A DNA stretch of 64,000 bases from Salinicoccus halodurans (GTDB lineage: Bacteria; Bacillota; Bacilli; Staphylococcales; Salinicoccaceae): NCBI RefSeq assembly GCF_900114445.1, contig NZ_FOTB01000004.1:188094-252093 (forward strand), in the 5' to 3' direction. The notes beneath the pieces were generated by a model. The model did no database searches, was not told the DNA's origin, and saw only the letters and a list, made by a program, of their open reading frames with translations. Below, piece after piece: positions 40,347 through 50,959 of the stretch (within the stretch, counting starts at the first letter, position 1; each line of letters starts with the position of its first letter). A program made the translations under genes and the position numbers.

Positions 40347-40408
40347 GTCCCACCAGGGACAAAAAAATAACTACATGATTAATATAGCATATATATTAAA
40401 AAATGCAA
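40347..40408 (-). promoter_or_regulatory. Promoter and CggR-type operator of the glycolytic operon
   Basis: On the minus strand -35 TTGCAT (40408-40403), a 16-base spacer and -10 TATATT (40386-40381) are followed by the perfect inverted repeat GTCCCTGGTGGGAC (40360-40347), about 20 bases past the -10. CggR operators contain GGGAC repeats between promoter and cggR, and this matches in place and core. Binding by CggR is inferred. Confidence 0.6.
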
Positions 40409-40439
40409 TTATTTCTAACTGGGTAAAACCAATCGATAT

Positions 40440-40700
40440 TTACCTTTTACCCAAATATTCTTTTAAGTAATCATATACCTGCACAAAATCGATGAGTCCT
40501 TCCTGGACTACTTCCTCTTCATGCACAAGAACAGGGACACGGACCATATATTCTTCCTGGAGCGCATCATCTTCATCTATATCAACCGGCGTCAGTTTCA
40601 CTTTATTGTACCTCAGTTCCGACAATGCCAGTTTGATCTGTTCCCGGCCATCTTCGCAAAGCTTGCAGTTCTTTCTTGTATAATAAACCAGCTCTAACAT
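40440..40700 (-). CDS. Glutaredoxin-like protein with CKLC motif
   Basis: 86-residue thioredoxin-fold protein. The redox motif is YYTRKNCKLCEDGREQI, followed by cis-Pro region YMVRVPVLVHEEEVVQ. It matches the glutaredoxin-like (DUF836) group found just upstream of gapR in staphylococci. It is cytoplasmic. It starts 2 bases after the small exporter subunit gene, so it may be in its operon. Partner proteins are unknown. Confidence 0.85.
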   Translation of the reverse strand: MLELVYYTRKNCKLCEDGREQIKLALSELRYNKVKLTPVDIDEDDALQEEYMVRVPVLVHEEEVVQEGLIDFVQVYDYLKEYLGKR

Positions 40701-40702
40701 GC

Positions 40703-41155
40703 CTAAGCCTCTTTCTCATTAAATTTTTTCTTTATTGACTGTATGACAGAATCAGCCATTTCTGTACTGATTATCCCAAGTGCAATGGCCCCTGATACCA
40801 GAGCCGCTTCAAAGGCGAATCCTTGCGCTTCCATATACTGGTCCATGACAACATGGCGCATTGCTTCATATGCCGTACCGCCGGGAACAAGCGGAATTAT
40901 CCCGCATGTAATGAAAATAATGACCGGCATTTTCATTCTTCTGGAATTGAACAGTGCCATCGCAGTCAGTAAAATGGCACCGGCGTATGAGGCCAGTACA
41001 GGATCCGTTCCGCCCTCACGGAAAAGATAGAATACAAGCCAGCCGAGAGCACCGTTGACCCCGCAGCTGATCAATGCGCGTCTCGGTGCATTGAAGAGTA
41101 TGCCGAACCCCGCGGAGGCGAAGAAACTGGCAATCAACTGATATACATATATCAT
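40703..41155 (-). CDS. Threonine/serine exporter, small subunit (ThrE C-terminal part, DUF3815)
   Basis: 150-residue membrane protein with four to five hydrophobic segments, including ISCGVNGALGWLVFYLF and VIIFITCGIIPLVPGGTAYE. The PLVPGG motif is typical of the ThrE_2/DUF3815 family. It pairs with the preceding gene; together they equal a full-length ThrE. It exports threonine/serine or possibly other small acids in the family; the substrate here is not shown. Confidence 0.82.
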   Translation of the reverse strand: MIYVYQLIASFFASAGFGILFNAPRRALISCGVNGALGWLVFYLFREGGTDPVLASYAGAILLTAMALFNSRRMKMPVIIFITCGIIPLVPGGTAYEAMRHVVMDQYMEAQGFAFEAALVSGAIALGIISTEMADSVIQSIKKKFNEKEA

Positions 41156-41167
41156 TGGTCTTCCCTC

Positions 41168-41953
41168 CTATGACAGCATGAATACAAGACCGACACCCGC
41201 ACCGATGGCAATGGCCGTCAGTGCCGCTTCCGCACCTTTTACTATCCCCGCCAGCAGATGCCCCCGGAGCATTTCACGTATCGCATTTGTGATCAGCACA
41301 CCGGGCACCAGCGGCATGACGCTCGCAATGACAATAGTATCCAGCATCTGACCCGGGCCGTATTCCACGTATACGATACCGACGATACCGATGAACAAGG
41401 CTGCAAAGAACTCTATGAAAAATTTGAGTTTCGTATAGCGGAGTATACCTTCCAATATGAGTACACCGCCGGCGCCGCCGATGAATGCCGCCGGCAGGTC
41501 GACGAAGACCCCTTCAAACAGATAGAGGAACATGACACCGATGACACCACCGGAAAGTATGACCAGCCAGAATGGGAACATCCGTGCTTCATGGATTGTC
41601 TCCAACTGATTAATCGCTCTTTTCAGCGGCAACCCCTCAGATATCCTCCGGGAAAGATTGTTGATGCCGGCCACCTTCTCCAGATTATTTGCACGTTCCT
41701 CTATGCGGACAGTCTGTGTCAGTGCGTAATCATTCATAGAAAAAATAATGACCGTAGGAGTAACAAAAACCTGAGCATTTTCAATACCGTAGCTTGACGC
41801 AATACGCGCCATCGTGTCTTCAATACGGTAGGTTTCCGCTCCATTTTCCAACAGTATTTTTCCACTGTTTATCGCAATGTAAAATACGTCCCGGACAAAG
41901 TCATCACTGTAGACTTTGTCTGGAGCTTCAATGATCTCAAGTTCGCCACTCAT
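41168..41953 (-). CDS. Threonine/serine exporter, large subunit (ThrE N-terminal part, DUF1212)
   Basis: 261-residue protein with an N-terminal cytoplasmic domain (AINSGKILLENGAETYRIED, the DUF1212 start) and about five membrane segments, ending with SVMPLVPGVLITNAIREML. The ATG at 41953 follows GAGGTGG; upstream in-frame codons would run into the tRNA gene and are not used. It forms a split ThrE with the following gene, 12 bases apart. Confidence 0.85.
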   Translation of the reverse strand: MSGELEIIEAPDKVYSDDFVRDVFYIAINSGKILLENGAETYRIEDTMARIASSYGIENAQVFVTPTVIIFSMNDYALTQTVRIEERANNLEKVAGINNLSRRISEGLPLKRAINQLETIHEARMFPFWLVILSGGVIGVMFLYLFEGVFVDLPAAFIGGAGGVLILEGILRYTKLKFFIEFFAALFIGIVGIVYVEYGPGQMLDTIVIASVMPLVPGVLITNAIREMLRGHLLAGIVKGAEAALTAIAIGAGVGLVFMLS

Positions 41954-41975
41954 ACGGCCACCTCGATTCAATTTA

Positions 41976-42047
41976 CACCCCCGGAGAGAATCGAACTCCC
42001 ATCTCAAGAACCGGAATCTTACGTGTTATCCATTACACCACGGGGGT
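41976..42047 (-). tRNA. tRNA-Arg (anticodon CCG)
   Basis: Cloverleaf on the minus strand: acceptor ACCCCCG / CGGGGGT, D arm GTGT..ACAC, anticodon stem TAAGA / TCTTG with loop TTCCGGT (CCG at 34-36), and T arm GGGAG TTCGATT CTCTC. The discriminator is G and CCA is not encoded. It reads CGG arginine codons. It stands alone between the exporter genes and clpP. Confidence 0.96.
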
Positions 42048-42164
42048 AGGTTATTATTATAAACATTCAATAAGCATTGAAAGCAAATACAGTATAGCAA
42101 TAATCAGCGTCGAATGAAAGAGTTAAATTTACCCTTTGAAGGCCAATTATTCCAAGCATTTTCT

Positions 42165-42194
42165 TTTGACCTTATTTGACTAATATGATATAAC
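42165..42194 (+). promoter_or_regulatory. clpP promoter with overlapping CtsR box
   Basis: The tandem heptads TTTGACC TTA TTTGACT (42165-42181) match the CtsR operator in one orientation. They overlap -35 TTGACC (42166-42171); a 17-base spacer leads to -10 TATAAC (42189-42194). This is the usual set-up of CtsR repression of clpP under non-stress conditions. Confidence 0.88.
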
Positions 42195-42239
42195 ATAATT
42201 AGCAAATAATGAATTGTATATTTTCAGGAGGTAGTATAA

Positions 42240-42836
42240 ATGAATTTAATTCCTACAGTCATTGAACAGACCAACCGTGGAGAACGTGCATATGACATTT
42301 ACTCCAGACTGCTTAAAGACAGAATCATCATGATCGGCACAGGCATTGATGACAACGTTGCAAACTCAGTAGTCAGCCAGCTTCTATTCCTGCAGGCGCA
42401 GGACGCCGAGAAAGATATTTACCTTTATATCAACTCACCGGGCGGAAGCGTAACGGCAGGCATGGCAATCTATGATACAATCCAGCACATCAAACCGGAT
42501 GTACAGACAATCTGCCTCGGCATGGCAGCTTCAATGGGATCATTCCTGCTCGCAGCAGGCGCAAAAGGCAAACGTTTCGCACTGCCTAACGCAGAAGTGA
42601 TGATCCACCAGCCACTCGGCGGCGCGCAAGGTCAGGCGACTGAAATCGAAATCGCTGCAAAACACATCCTCAGAACACGCGAAAAACTCAACAAGATCCT
42701 TGCAGAGCGCACAGGACAGCCATATGACAAAATCGAAAAAGACACTGACCGCGACAACTTCATGACAGCAGAAGAAGCAAAAGAATACGGCCTTGTCGAT
42801 GAAGTAATGGAACCGGAAAAACTGGACAACAAATAA
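42240..42836 (+). CDS. clpP: ClpP, ATP-dependent protease proteolytic subunit
   Basis: 198-residue serine protease. The catalytic Ser is in [15 protein letters not shown], the His in [14 protein letters not shown], and the Asp in EKDTDRDNF. The N-terminal [19 protein letters not shown] is the staphylococcal form. It forms the tetradecamer used with ClpX/ClpC. Ribosome-binding site GGAGG. Single-gene unit with CtsR control and a strong terminator. Confidence 0.98.
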   Translation: MNLIPTVIEQTNRGERAYDIYSRLLKDRIIMIGTGIDDNVANSVVSQLLFLQAQDAEKDIYLYINSPGGSVTAGMAIYDTIQHIKPDVQTICLGMAASMGSFLLAAGAKGKRFALPNAEVMIHQPLGGAQGQATEIEIAAKHILRTREKLNKILAERTGQPYDKIEKDTDRDNFMTAEEAKEYGLVDEVMEPEKLDNK

Positions 42837-42850
42837 TTCCCAGCCGGCGA

Positions 42851-42886
42851 AAGCAGAATCCCAAAAATGGGATTCTGCTTTTTTTA
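42851..42886 (+). terminator. Terminator after clpP
   Basis: Perfect 12-bp stem AAGCAGAATCCC / GGGATTCTGCTT (42851-42880) followed by TTTTTTATTTT. Confidence 0.97.
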
Positions 42887-43082
42887 TTTTGTTGGATGAT
42901 GTCAGATTGGAAGAATATGAGAACGGCGGCCGATAAAACAGTTTGTCGGTCTCCGTTTGTGCTGCCGAGGCCGATAACACCATTTAACGCCCTCCGCACG
43001 CACCCGCTCCCAAAAAAATTTCTCTGTTTTCTGATTACGAGTTTACCAACCGGGTTATAATGTAGTGAGGAGGCGTTTTAAT

Positions 43083-44015
43083 ATGAACGTACTTATTACT
43101 GGCGGTACTGGATTCATCGGTGGAAAACTCGCTGAAATTCTTAAGGAGGAGCATGACCACGTCTACATCCTCTCAAGAAGCGAGCACTATTCCGAACATC
43201 CTTATTTACATTATATCAAGTACAATCCGGATAACCCGGATGATTTTACATGGATGAATGAAATGCCGAAAAAGGTTGATATCATCTATAATTTTGCAGG
43301 TGCATCTCTGCAGGATAAATGGACTGATGAGTACAAGGAGGAAATATTCGATTCAAGGATTGATGTCACGCGCATGTTGAATAAATGGATTGCGAAAACT
43401 GAAATCACACCATCCACTTTGGTGAATGCAAGCGCAATCGGCTATTATCCTGTAAGTAAAAGCGCACGGTTCGATGAGAATGATACATTCGCACCGCATG
43501 ATTTCCTGTCCTCTGTGGTCACAGCATGGGAAAGGGAAGCAAAAAAAGCATCTGAACACGGGGTCCGTGTAGTATGTGCAAGATTCGGACTGATTTTGGA
43601 TGCGGAGAATGGCGCCCTGCCGAAGATGGTCCTTCCATATAAGTTAGGAGCAGGCGGAAGGCTTGGCAGCGGTGATCAGTGGTACAGCTGGATTCATATC
43701 GACGATCTGCTTAATGCACTCCTTTTCGCCGGTGTTAACGAAGAGATTTCCGGTCCCGTGAACATGACCGCACCGATGCCGCACAGGCAGAAGCAATTCT
43801 CCATCTATCTGGCTGCCGCACTCGGCAAACCGAACTTTTTCAAGACACCGGGATTCCTGCTTGAAAAAGTTCTGGGTGAACAATCCATCCTTGTACTCAA
43901 AGGGCAGTACGTTGTGCCTGAAGTCCTGATGAAACATGATTTCAAGTTCATATTCCCGACTCTGGAAATTGCGCTTGAAGATCTGTTCGAACCGGAAGAG
44001 AAATCCAAGAAATAA
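43083..44015 (+). CDS. TIGR01777-family NAD(P)-dependent epimerase/dehydratase
   Basis: 310-residue extended SDR-like protein. The nucleotide-binding motif is ITGGTGFIGGKLAEIL; SAIGYYP (active-site Tyr region) and WEREAKKASEHGVRVV are typical of the TIGR01777/DUF1731 group. The C-terminal DUF1731 domain ends around FLLEKVLGEQSILVLKGQ. The ATG at 43083 has AGGAGG 9 bases upstream. Substrate unknown; homologues also stand next to clpP/whiA in staphylococci. Confidence 0.87.
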   Translation: MNVLITGGTGFIGGKLAEILKEEHDHVYILSRSEHYSEHPYLHYIKYNPDNPDDFTWMNEMPKKVDIIYNFAGASLQDKWTDEYKEEIFDSRIDVTRMLNKWIAKTEITPSTLVNASAIGYYPVSKSARFDENDTFAPHDFLSSVVTAWEREAKKASEHGVRVVCARFGLILDAENGALPKMVLPYKLGAGGRLGSGDQWYSWIHIDDLLNALLFAGVNEEISGPVNMTAPMPHRQKQFSIYLAAALGKPNFFKTPGFLLEKVLGEQSILVLKGQYVVPEVLMKHDFKFIFPTLEIALEDLFEPEEKSKK

Positions 44016-44033
44016 TAAACATACTAATCGCAG

Positions 44034-44091
44034 GAAAGAAGCACCGGCTCCGGACAAAATTTCCATGTCCCGGAACCGGTGCTTCTTTCTG
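44034..44091. terminator. Bidirectional terminator between the epimerase gene and whiA
   Basis: Long hairpin GAAAGAAGCACCGG / CCGGTGCTTCTTTC (44034-44089) with an inner TCCGGAC / GTCCCGGA extension. The stem contains A- and T-rich ends in both directions, so it can serve both convergent genes. Confidence 0.85.
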
Positions 44092-44097
44092 TCATCA

Positions 44098-45042
44098 TTA
44101 AAATGTGACTGCTTCACCGTTTCTCAATTTCTCGGCAATTTTATCGAGTTTCCTCAGGCGGTGATTGACCCCTGACTTGGAAATTGCGCCCGTAGACATC
44201 ATCTCTCCGAGCTCTTTTAAGGAAACTTCCTGATGCTCCACTCTGAGTCTGGCTATTTCCCTGAGACGGTCAGGCAGTTCATCCAGTCCGATTTCCGAAT
44301 CTATGAACTGGATATTCTCCACCTGGCGCATCGCGGCACCGATGGTTTTATTCAGATTGGCCGTTTCGCAGTTGACCAAGCGGTTCACCGAGTTGCGCAT
44401 ATCACGCACGATTCGGATATCCTCGAATTTAAGGAGGGCCTGGTAACCGCCGATCAGGCTGAGGAATTCCGCTATCTTCTCCGCCTCTTTCAAATACGTT
44501 ATGAATCCGCGTTTCCGTTCGATATACTTGGCATTCAATTCATAGCCGTTCATCAGCTCTGCCAGACTCTCTGCGTGTTCTTCATACAATGAAAAGATTT
44601 CCAGATGATATGCCGACGTTTCAGGATTGTTAACGGATCCGCCGGCGAGGAATGCCCCGCGGAGGTAGCTCCTGATACAGCATTCCTTCGTCTTGATCTC
44701 ATCGCTGATTTCATGTGAGATGATACCGTCTTTCATGATATTGAGATCTTCCAGAACCAGTCTGCTGTCATTTTTAATCCGGCTGATATAGACGTTGTTC
44801 TTCTTCAACTTCATCTTCCTGCGCACAAGCAGTTCAATCTCCACTCCGTATACCTTCTTGATCAGACTGAAGATCCTCCTCGCAATCGCAGCATTTTCGG
44901 TCTGGATATTGATGATCCAGTCCCCGTCGAAATGACTGAGCACCCCGTTCATTTTGATCAGTGCGGAAAGCTCACTTTTCATGCAGCACGTATCCACTTC
45001 GATCCTTGTCAATTCGCTTTTCATCTCTGAAGCAAATGACAT
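44098..45042 (-). CDS. whiA: WhiA, DNA-binding cell-division regulator
   Basis: 314-residue WhiA: an N-terminal LAGLIDADG-like domain ([20 protein letters not shown]) without nuclease activity in the family, and a C-terminal helix-turn-helix ([34 protein letters not shown]). Affects cell division and chromosome segregation in Bacillus. Third gene of rapZ-yvcK-whiA. Confidence 0.96.
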   Translation of the reverse strand: MSFASEMKSELTRIEVDTCCMKSELSALIKMNGVLSHFDGDWIINIQTENAAIARRIFSLIKKVYGVEIELLVRRKMKLKKNNVYISRIKNDSRLVLEDLNIMKDGIISHEISDEIKTKECCIRSYLRGAFLAGGSVNNPETSAYHLEIFSLYEEHAESLAELMNGYELNAKYIERKRGFITYLKEAEKIAEFLSLIGGYQALLKFEDIRIVRDMRNSVNRLVNCETANLNKTIGAAMRQVENIQFIDSEIGLDELPDRLREIARLRVEHQEVSLKELGEMMSTGAISKSGVNHRLRKLDKIAEKLRNGEAVTF

Positions 45043-45066
45043 GCAATCACGCCCTTAAATATTGTC

Positions 45067-46047
45067 TTATTTCCTGTACTGCAAAGTGCTGATCTCCTTC
45101 AGAGCGATGTCATAGATCTTCTCCGCAAGCACTTTGTTATTATGTCGTACCGCACCCTGATCGTCGATATGGACAAGCCGGTAATCCGTGATGATTTCAA
45201 CGCCCATCTTTTTAAGGCGCCGCGCATCGCTGTCCACCACAGTCATGCCGTTCCTGTCGTAATAGTCGGAAATCCGGCCTTTGATGTTCTGTTCATTAAG
45301 TATGATGAAATCCATCACCCGCGCGCCCATGTGGAAATTGATCGCTTCGAGATGGTCTGCGGCCGTGTAATCCACCGTTTCCCCCACCTGTGTCATGATG
45401 TTTGATACATATACTTTTACACCTCTCGAATTGATGATCGCCTCTTTCATTCCTGAAGGGATCAGATTCGGTATGATGCTCGTGTACAGACTGCCCGGTC
45501 CGAAAACGACGACATCCGATTCTTCGACGGCCTCGATCGCTTCCGGTGTCGCGACCGTGTCGTTCGGAATCAGATATACTTCCTCTATTTTCTGCTGCAC
45601 TTCCGGAATGTAGCTCTCGCCGACGATGATAGAGTTGTCTTTCATACGTGCAGCAAGCTTCGGACTGATGTTCGTCGAAGGAATCACCGTGCCTTTTACG
45701 TTCAGGATCTTACTCAGTTCCTCTACAGCCACGGCAAAATCACCGGTCATGTCATACATTGCCGCAAGCATGAGGTTGCCGAGCGCATGTCCGCCGAGCG
45801 CATCTTTATTGAATCTGTATGTAAACAGATTTTCCAGTTTCGTCTCCACATCACTCAGGGCGCTCATTACGTTTCTGATGTCCCCCGGTGCAGGCATGTC
45901 GATCTGGTCACGGATGATGCCCGTCGAACCGCCGTCATCCGCCACCGAAACAATCGCTGAAATGTCCACAGGATACTGTCTGAGCCCTCTTGCCAGTACA
46001 CTGAGCCCCGTGCCGCCACCGACCAGGGTGATTTTAATCTTCTTCAT
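45067..46047 (-). CDS. yvcK: YvcK/GlmR, gluconeogenesis factor
   Basis: 326-residue CofD-like protein. N-terminal ITLVGGGTGLSVLARGLRQY and VSVADDGGSTG bind UDP-sugar in the family, where it modulates GlmS and cell-wall precursor supply. The ATG at 46047 overlaps the last bases of rapZ, so it depends on coupling; no strong Shine-Dalgarno is visible. Conserved place between rapZ and whiA. Confidence 0.95.
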   Translation of the reverse strand: MKKIKITLVGGGTGLSVLARGLRQYPVDISAIVSVADDGGSTGIIRDQIDMPAPGDIRNVMSALSDVETKLENLFTYRFNKDALGGHALGNLMLAAMYDMTGDFAVAVEELSKILNVKGTVIPSTNISPKLAARMKDNSIIVGESYIPEVQQKIEEVYLIPNDTVATPEAIEAVEESDVVVFGPGSLYTSIIPNLIPSGMKEAIINSRGVKVYVSNIMTQVGETVDYTAADHLEAINFHMGARVMDFIILNEQNIKGRISDYYDRNGMTVVDSDARRLKKMGVEIITDYRLVHIDDQGAVRHNNKVLAEKIYDIALKEISTLQYRK

Positions 46048-46918
46048 AAGATTTGCTTTCGACCGGTGCATCCCGGTGCACCGCCTTCATCTTGAAATCG
46101 AAAGGTTCCGAAAGGTCTTTGGCAAGCTGTTCAGCAAGAGTGACTGAACGGTGCTGTCCCCCTGTGCAACCGATGGCAATTACAACCTGGGACTTGCCTT
46201 CCTTCATGAACTGCGGCAGCATATATTTCAGCAGATCGAGCAGTTTTCCATAGAACGTCCGGGTTTCCTTCCATTTCATCACATAGTCCGAGACCGGCTT
46301 ATCCAATCCCGTAAGCGGCTTCAGATCATCCACATAATGCGGATTTGGCAGAAAACGCACATCGAATACAAGGTCCGCATCGATCGGGATGCCATGTTTA
46401 AAGCCGAAACTCATTATGTTGACGTTAAACGGCGACTGGTTCTCCCCGCTTCCATGCTCGAATATTTTATTCCTCAGTTCCTTTTCGGTCGCTTCCGAAG
46501 TGTCGATGATCTTATTGGCACGGCCTTTCAGTTCAGACAGGAGGCCGCGTTCGACATGAATGGCATCAAGCACATTCAATGTATTATCAATCGGGTGCGC
46601 CCGGCGTGTTTCCTTGTATCTGCTCACCAGAGTTTCATCCGAAGCATCGATGAAGATGATTTCCAGGGCAATTTCATTATTGTCCCGCAGTTCTTCAATC
46701 TCGGAAATCAGACTTTCAAAAAACTCCTTGCCGCGGAGGTCGATTCCAAGTGCCACCCTGGACATATGGCCGTCGGCCGTCTCCATCAGCTCCACTACTT
46801 TCGGCAGCAGGATAGGCGGCAGATTATCGATACAGAAATACCCCATATCCTCCAGCGCCTGGATACCGACGGATTTTCCTGCGCCGCTCATGCCGGTTAA
46901 AATTTTCAATTCTTTCAC
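46034..46918 (-). CDS. rapZ: RapZ/YvcJ, nucleotide-binding regulatory protein
   Basis: 294-residue P-loop protein. Walker A is LTGMSGAGKSVGIQALEDMG; GYFCIDNLPP and the C-terminal IGCTGGQHRSVTLAEQLA are family hallmarks. In enterobacteria RapZ controls glmS small RNAs; in Firmicutes it has GTPase/ATPase activity and affects competence. The GTG at 46918 lies 11 bases after AGGAGG; a GTG at 46927 is very close to that site. First gene of the operon. Confidence 0.94.
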   Translation of the reverse strand: MKELKILTGMSGAGKSVGIQALEDMGYFCIDNLPPILLPKVVELMETADGHMSRVALGIDLRGKEFFESLISEIEELRDNNEIALEIIFIDASDETLVSRYKETRRAHPIDNTLNVLDAIHVERGLLSELKGRANKIIDTSEATEKELRNKIFEHGSGENQSPFNVNIMSFGFKHGIPIDADLVFDVRFLPNPHYVDDLKPLTGLDKPVSDYVMKWKETRTFYGKLLDLLKYMLPQFMKEGKSQVVIAIGCTGGQHRSVTLAEQLAKDLSEPFDFKMKAVHRDAPVESKSYEED

Positions 46919-47047
46919 TCGCCCCACACCCTCCTGATATTCTTAAGGCTACTTTACACTAATTCTTGTAATTTAAAAAGATTATAGCAATATATTATGA
47001 TACTATCCGCAATCCTTGTTTTCAACGGAACGGCTCAAATCATGCAT

Positions 47048-47082
47048 AATAAAGACCCTCCGGAAAAGCGGCCGGAAGGTCT
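47048..47082 (-). terminator. Terminator after trxB
   Basis: Minus-strand stem AGACC.TCCGG / CCGGA.GGTCT (47082-47053) with one bulge, followed by TTTATTATG. It lies 8 bases after the trxB stop. Confidence 0.78.
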
Positions 47083-47090
47083 GAGAAATG

Positions 47091-48053
<963 letters not shown>

Positions 48054-48099
48054 TCATAATCATTCTTACATATTATAAATGGTGGCGTGCAATATTTCA

Positions 48100-49527
48100 T
48101 CAAATGTGCTCAATTTTCTCTATCGCCTTGTTCAAACGGTACATGCTCGTATCGAACTTTTCCACCAGTGCTTTCTTCGTAATCTTCCTGCCTCTTTTAT
48201 GGAAATGCATAGTCGCCGCAGCGAGTGCGCCGGTATCTTCGACATCTTCCTTTTTGTCATACAGATCATGGAAGGTTTCAATCCATGCCAGCTGGTCCTC
48301 CTCATCAGAAAAGCCTGCTTCCCTGAGCGCTTCGAGTCCCTTATGCATACGGCCGAGCCTGACAAGGTTCAGACCCTGGAACAGGTAGGAGATATACAGT
48401 TTTTCATAATCCTCCATCGACTCGATCGTTTCCCACACATCATGCCCGAGAATCGCATCACGCGGCTCCACATTATATATTCTGTATATACCGAGCAGAC
48501 GCCTGTATCCGTCATCATCTTTCAAATACTTCGTTTCCAGACGGGTGATCTTTTGTGCCGCCTCGTCCTTTTTCCACGGGCTGTAGGATTCATCCACTTT
48601 GTGGAATAACTGCATCTTCTCCCAGAACATCTCCGCTTCCGCCCGGTCTCCCATATGGTAGCTCGAGTGACTCAGCGCATGCAGCAGCTGGAAGCTGACG
48701 AATGCCTGTTTCTTATACAGCGGGAACAGCAGCTCATAGGAACGCGCGTATTTCTTCAGGAAGTTCAGCACCAGCCCCACCTTGAACCGCGCATCGTCAT
48801 CGAGCGGCTGCACCACTTCCATCTTCTTCAGATAATCACGGTACTTCTGCTGCTCACCCGTATGGTAATAGAGCAGTGTCATATGGCTCAGTGCATGCAT
48901 ATCCGTCTGGTCTTCTTTCAGCAGCTGCTCAAGAAGCACATGTGCTTCTTCATACCTGTTAAGGAATAAAGACCCCATCGCCTTCAGGTTCCTGAACTCC
49001 CGCTCTTCCTGGATTTCAACCGGTATGGAGGCGAGGTATTCCAATGCCTCCTCGATGCGGGCATTCATGAAAAGATGCTGGAACAGGTGCTGGCCGGTAA
49101 AACGGTCCGCTTCCTTCTCCACCTCGTCCTCATCATCAATGCTCACCTCAAACATGTTTTCGAGCTCCTCGTCGTATCCGGAGTCCGGCTCATGCTTCAC
49201 ATACTGCACACCGAAGAGGAACGCCTTGTTCGGGTCATTCATGATGATGAACAGCTGGCTCAATATAAAATAAAATTCAGCATCGTACTGATGCTGAATG
49301 AACTCATTGATTAGAATATGTTCCGCTTCCGCCCCGCGGCCGACTTCGGCAAGCAAGTAGGCATACTGGGAAAGATACGCAAGGTTGTTCCCTTCGAGTT
49401 CGATCGCTTTCTGGAAACTCCTCAGAGCATCATGTTTATTATTTTGTCCTGATTTCTTCATCCCCTGATTGAAATGGAATTCACCATTCTGGTTGAAGGG
49501 GATCACTTTCCTATTGTCATTCATCAT
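48100..49527 (-). CDS. TPR-repeat protein (YvcD-like)
   Basis: 475-residue helical protein with several tetratricopeptide repeats, for example [20 protein letters not shown] and the [20 protein letters not shown] region. No signal peptide or membrane helix is seen, so it is cytoplasmic. The position beside trxB matches B. subtilis yvcD and its S. aureus counterpart. No enzyme motifs. The start overlaps the acyltransferase stop by 11 bases. Confidence 0.85.
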   Translation of the reverse strand: MMNDNRKVIPFNQNGEFHFNQGMKKSGQNNKHDALRSFQKAIELEGNNLAYLSQYAYLLAEVGRGAEAEHILINEFIQHQYDAEFYFILSQLFIIMNDPNKAFLFGVQYVKHEPDSGYDEELENMFEVSIDDEDEVEKEADRFTGQHLFQHLFMNARIEEALEYLASIPVEIQEEREFRNLKAMGSLFLNRYEEAHVLLEQLLKEDQTDMHALSHMTLLYYHTGEQQKYRDYLKKMEVVQPLDDDARFKVGLVLNFLKKYARSYELLFPLYKKQAFVSFQLLHALSHSSYHMGDRAEAEMFWEKMQLFHKVDESYSPWKKDEAAQKITRLETKYLKDDDGYRRLLGIYRIYNVEPRDAILGHDVWETIESMEDYEKLYISYLFQGLNLVRLGRMHKGLEALREAGFSDEEDQLAWIETFHDLYDKKEDVEDTGALAAATMHFHKRGRKITKKALVEKFDTSMYRLNKAIEKIEHI

Positions 49528-50005
49528 TCCTGCTCCTTATTACAAGCGGGTTCCCGTAGCAGATTGAATGGTCGGGGACATCTTTTGAAACGACGCTCCC
49601 TGCACCGACAACCGCGTGATTTCCAATCACCACACCCGGCAGAATCGTCACGTTCGCACCCACCATCGTATCATGGCCGATTCTGACATCACCTATGCGG
49701 TATTCGTCAACCAGATATTCGTGGGTCAATATTACTGTATTATACCCGATTATACTATTTTTGCCAATATGGATGCGCTCCGGATACATGAGATCCGGCA
49801 TTGCCCTGAATGCAAGCGACACGTTACTCCCAAGTTTCATCCCGAGCATTTTCCGGTAGAGAGTGTGCTTTATCCTGGTGGAAGGTGCATAGCGCCCGAT
49901 TTCGATGAATATGAAGTTTTTGATCACTTTGAACCTGGAAATGGTCTTGTACATATTCCACAGCGGATTGATCCTGCCTGCTTTTCTGACATCGAGCCTT
50001 CTCAT
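49517..50005 (-). CDS. Hexapeptide-repeat acyltransferase (YvoF-like)
   Basis: 162-residue left-handed beta-helix acyltransferase. Hexapeptide repeats run through [31 protein letters not shown] and [19 protein letters not shown], and the catalytic His is probably in [11 protein letters not shown]. The [11 protein letters not shown] end is typical of this family. It follows lgt by three bases. The acceptor is unknown; it may modify a sugar or lipid-linked cell-envelope compound. Confidence 0.87.
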   Translation of the reverse strand: MRRLDVRKAGRINPLWNMYKTISRFKVIKNFIFIEIGRYAPSTRIKHTLYRKMLGMKLGSNVSLAFRAMPDLMYPERIHIGKNSIIGYNTVILTHEYLVDEYRIGDVRIGHDTMVGANVTILPGVVIGNHAVVGAGSVVSKDVPDHSICYGNPLVIRSRNDE

Positions 50006-50008
50006 GAG

Positions 50009-50959
50009 CTATCTTCCTTTTTTACGGTTTTTATTCTTTTTGTTCCTGTTATTCTGATTGCTGTTTTTCTGATTCCTGTTTTTCACCTTTTGAGAGGGTG
50101 CACTCTGTCCGCCTCTCTGCTTTCCGGTACGGCCGGCCTTCCCGTAGATTCCGTGGACATTACCGTACTTCGGCAGATCATACTTCATCTCCCTGTAGAT
50201 CCAGATGACGACTGCAGCGGCAATGAGAACGATTGAAATGACCTGTGCAGTCCGGAGGACATCCCCGATCATCAGACTGTCCGTCCTCATGCCTTCAATG
50301 AAGAATCTGCCGGCTGAATAATAGATAAGATAAAGCAGCATCGTCTGGCCGATCTTCAATTTCGGACGCAGCAGCATCAGTATGACGAACCCGAGGAGAT
50401 TCCAAAGGGATTCGTAGAGGAATGTCGGATGATAATAGGCACCGTCGATATACATCTGGTTGATGATGAATTCAGGCAGTTTCAGCGATTCCAGGAACCC
50501 GCGCGTCACTTCACCGCCGTGCGCCTCCTGGTTCATGAAATTGCCCCACCGGCCGATCGCCTGGCCGAGGATCAGACTGGGCGCCGCGATATCCGCAACC
50601 TGGAAGAAGCTGTATCCTTTCACGCGGCAGAATATGAAGCCGGCCAGGAATCCGCCGATCAGACCGCCGTGAATTGCCATGCCGCCCTCATTGATCATGA
50701 TGATGTCGACCAGGTTCCGGCTGTAGTATTCCCATTGGAATACTACATAATAGAGCCTTGCCCCGATGATTGAAAAAATGATGATGTAGAACATCAGATC
50801 CATGAACATGCCTTCGGGGAGGCCGCGCCTGTCGGCTTCACGGTTTGCGATATAGAATCCGAGCAGCATACCGGCTGCAATGATGATGCCGTACCAGTGT
50901 ATTTCAAGCGGCCCCAGATCCAGCGCGACCGGATTGAGCGGCGGTGTGCTAAATATCAT
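50009..50959 (-). CDS. lgt: Lgt, prolipoprotein diacylglyceryl transferase, with basic C-terminal tail
   Basis: 316-residue integral membrane enzyme that adds diacylglycerol to the lipobox cysteine. The HGG motif [16 protein letters not shown] and Lgt signature [16 protein letters not shown] are intact, with seven hydrophobic helices. After the last helix the protein has about 55 extra residues very rich in Lys, Asn, Arg and Gln, longer than usual. The ATG at 50959 overlaps the hprK stop and has GGAGGG upstream. It would process the several lipoproteins in this window. Confidence 0.95.
   Translation of the reverse strand: MIFSTPPLNPVALDLGPLEIHWYGIIIAAGMLLGFYIANREADRRGLPEGMFMDLMFYIIIFSIIGARLYYVVFQWEYYSRNLVDIIMINEGGMAIHGGLIGGFLAGFIFCRVKGYSFFQVADIAAPSLILGQAIGRWGNFMNQEAHGGEVTRGFLESLKLPEFIINQMYIDGAYYHPTFLYESLWNLLGFVILMLLRPKLKIGQTMLLYLIYYSAGRFFIEGMRTDSLMIGDVLRTAQVISIVLIAAAVVIWIYREMKYDLPKYGNVHGIYGKAGRTGKQRGGQSAPSQKVKNRNQKNSNQNNRNKKNKNRKKGR

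Noticed and set aside
41954..42007. Upstream start for the large exporter subunit
   Set aside because: It would overlap the tRNA-Arg gene; the ATG at 41953 has a good ribosome-binding site.
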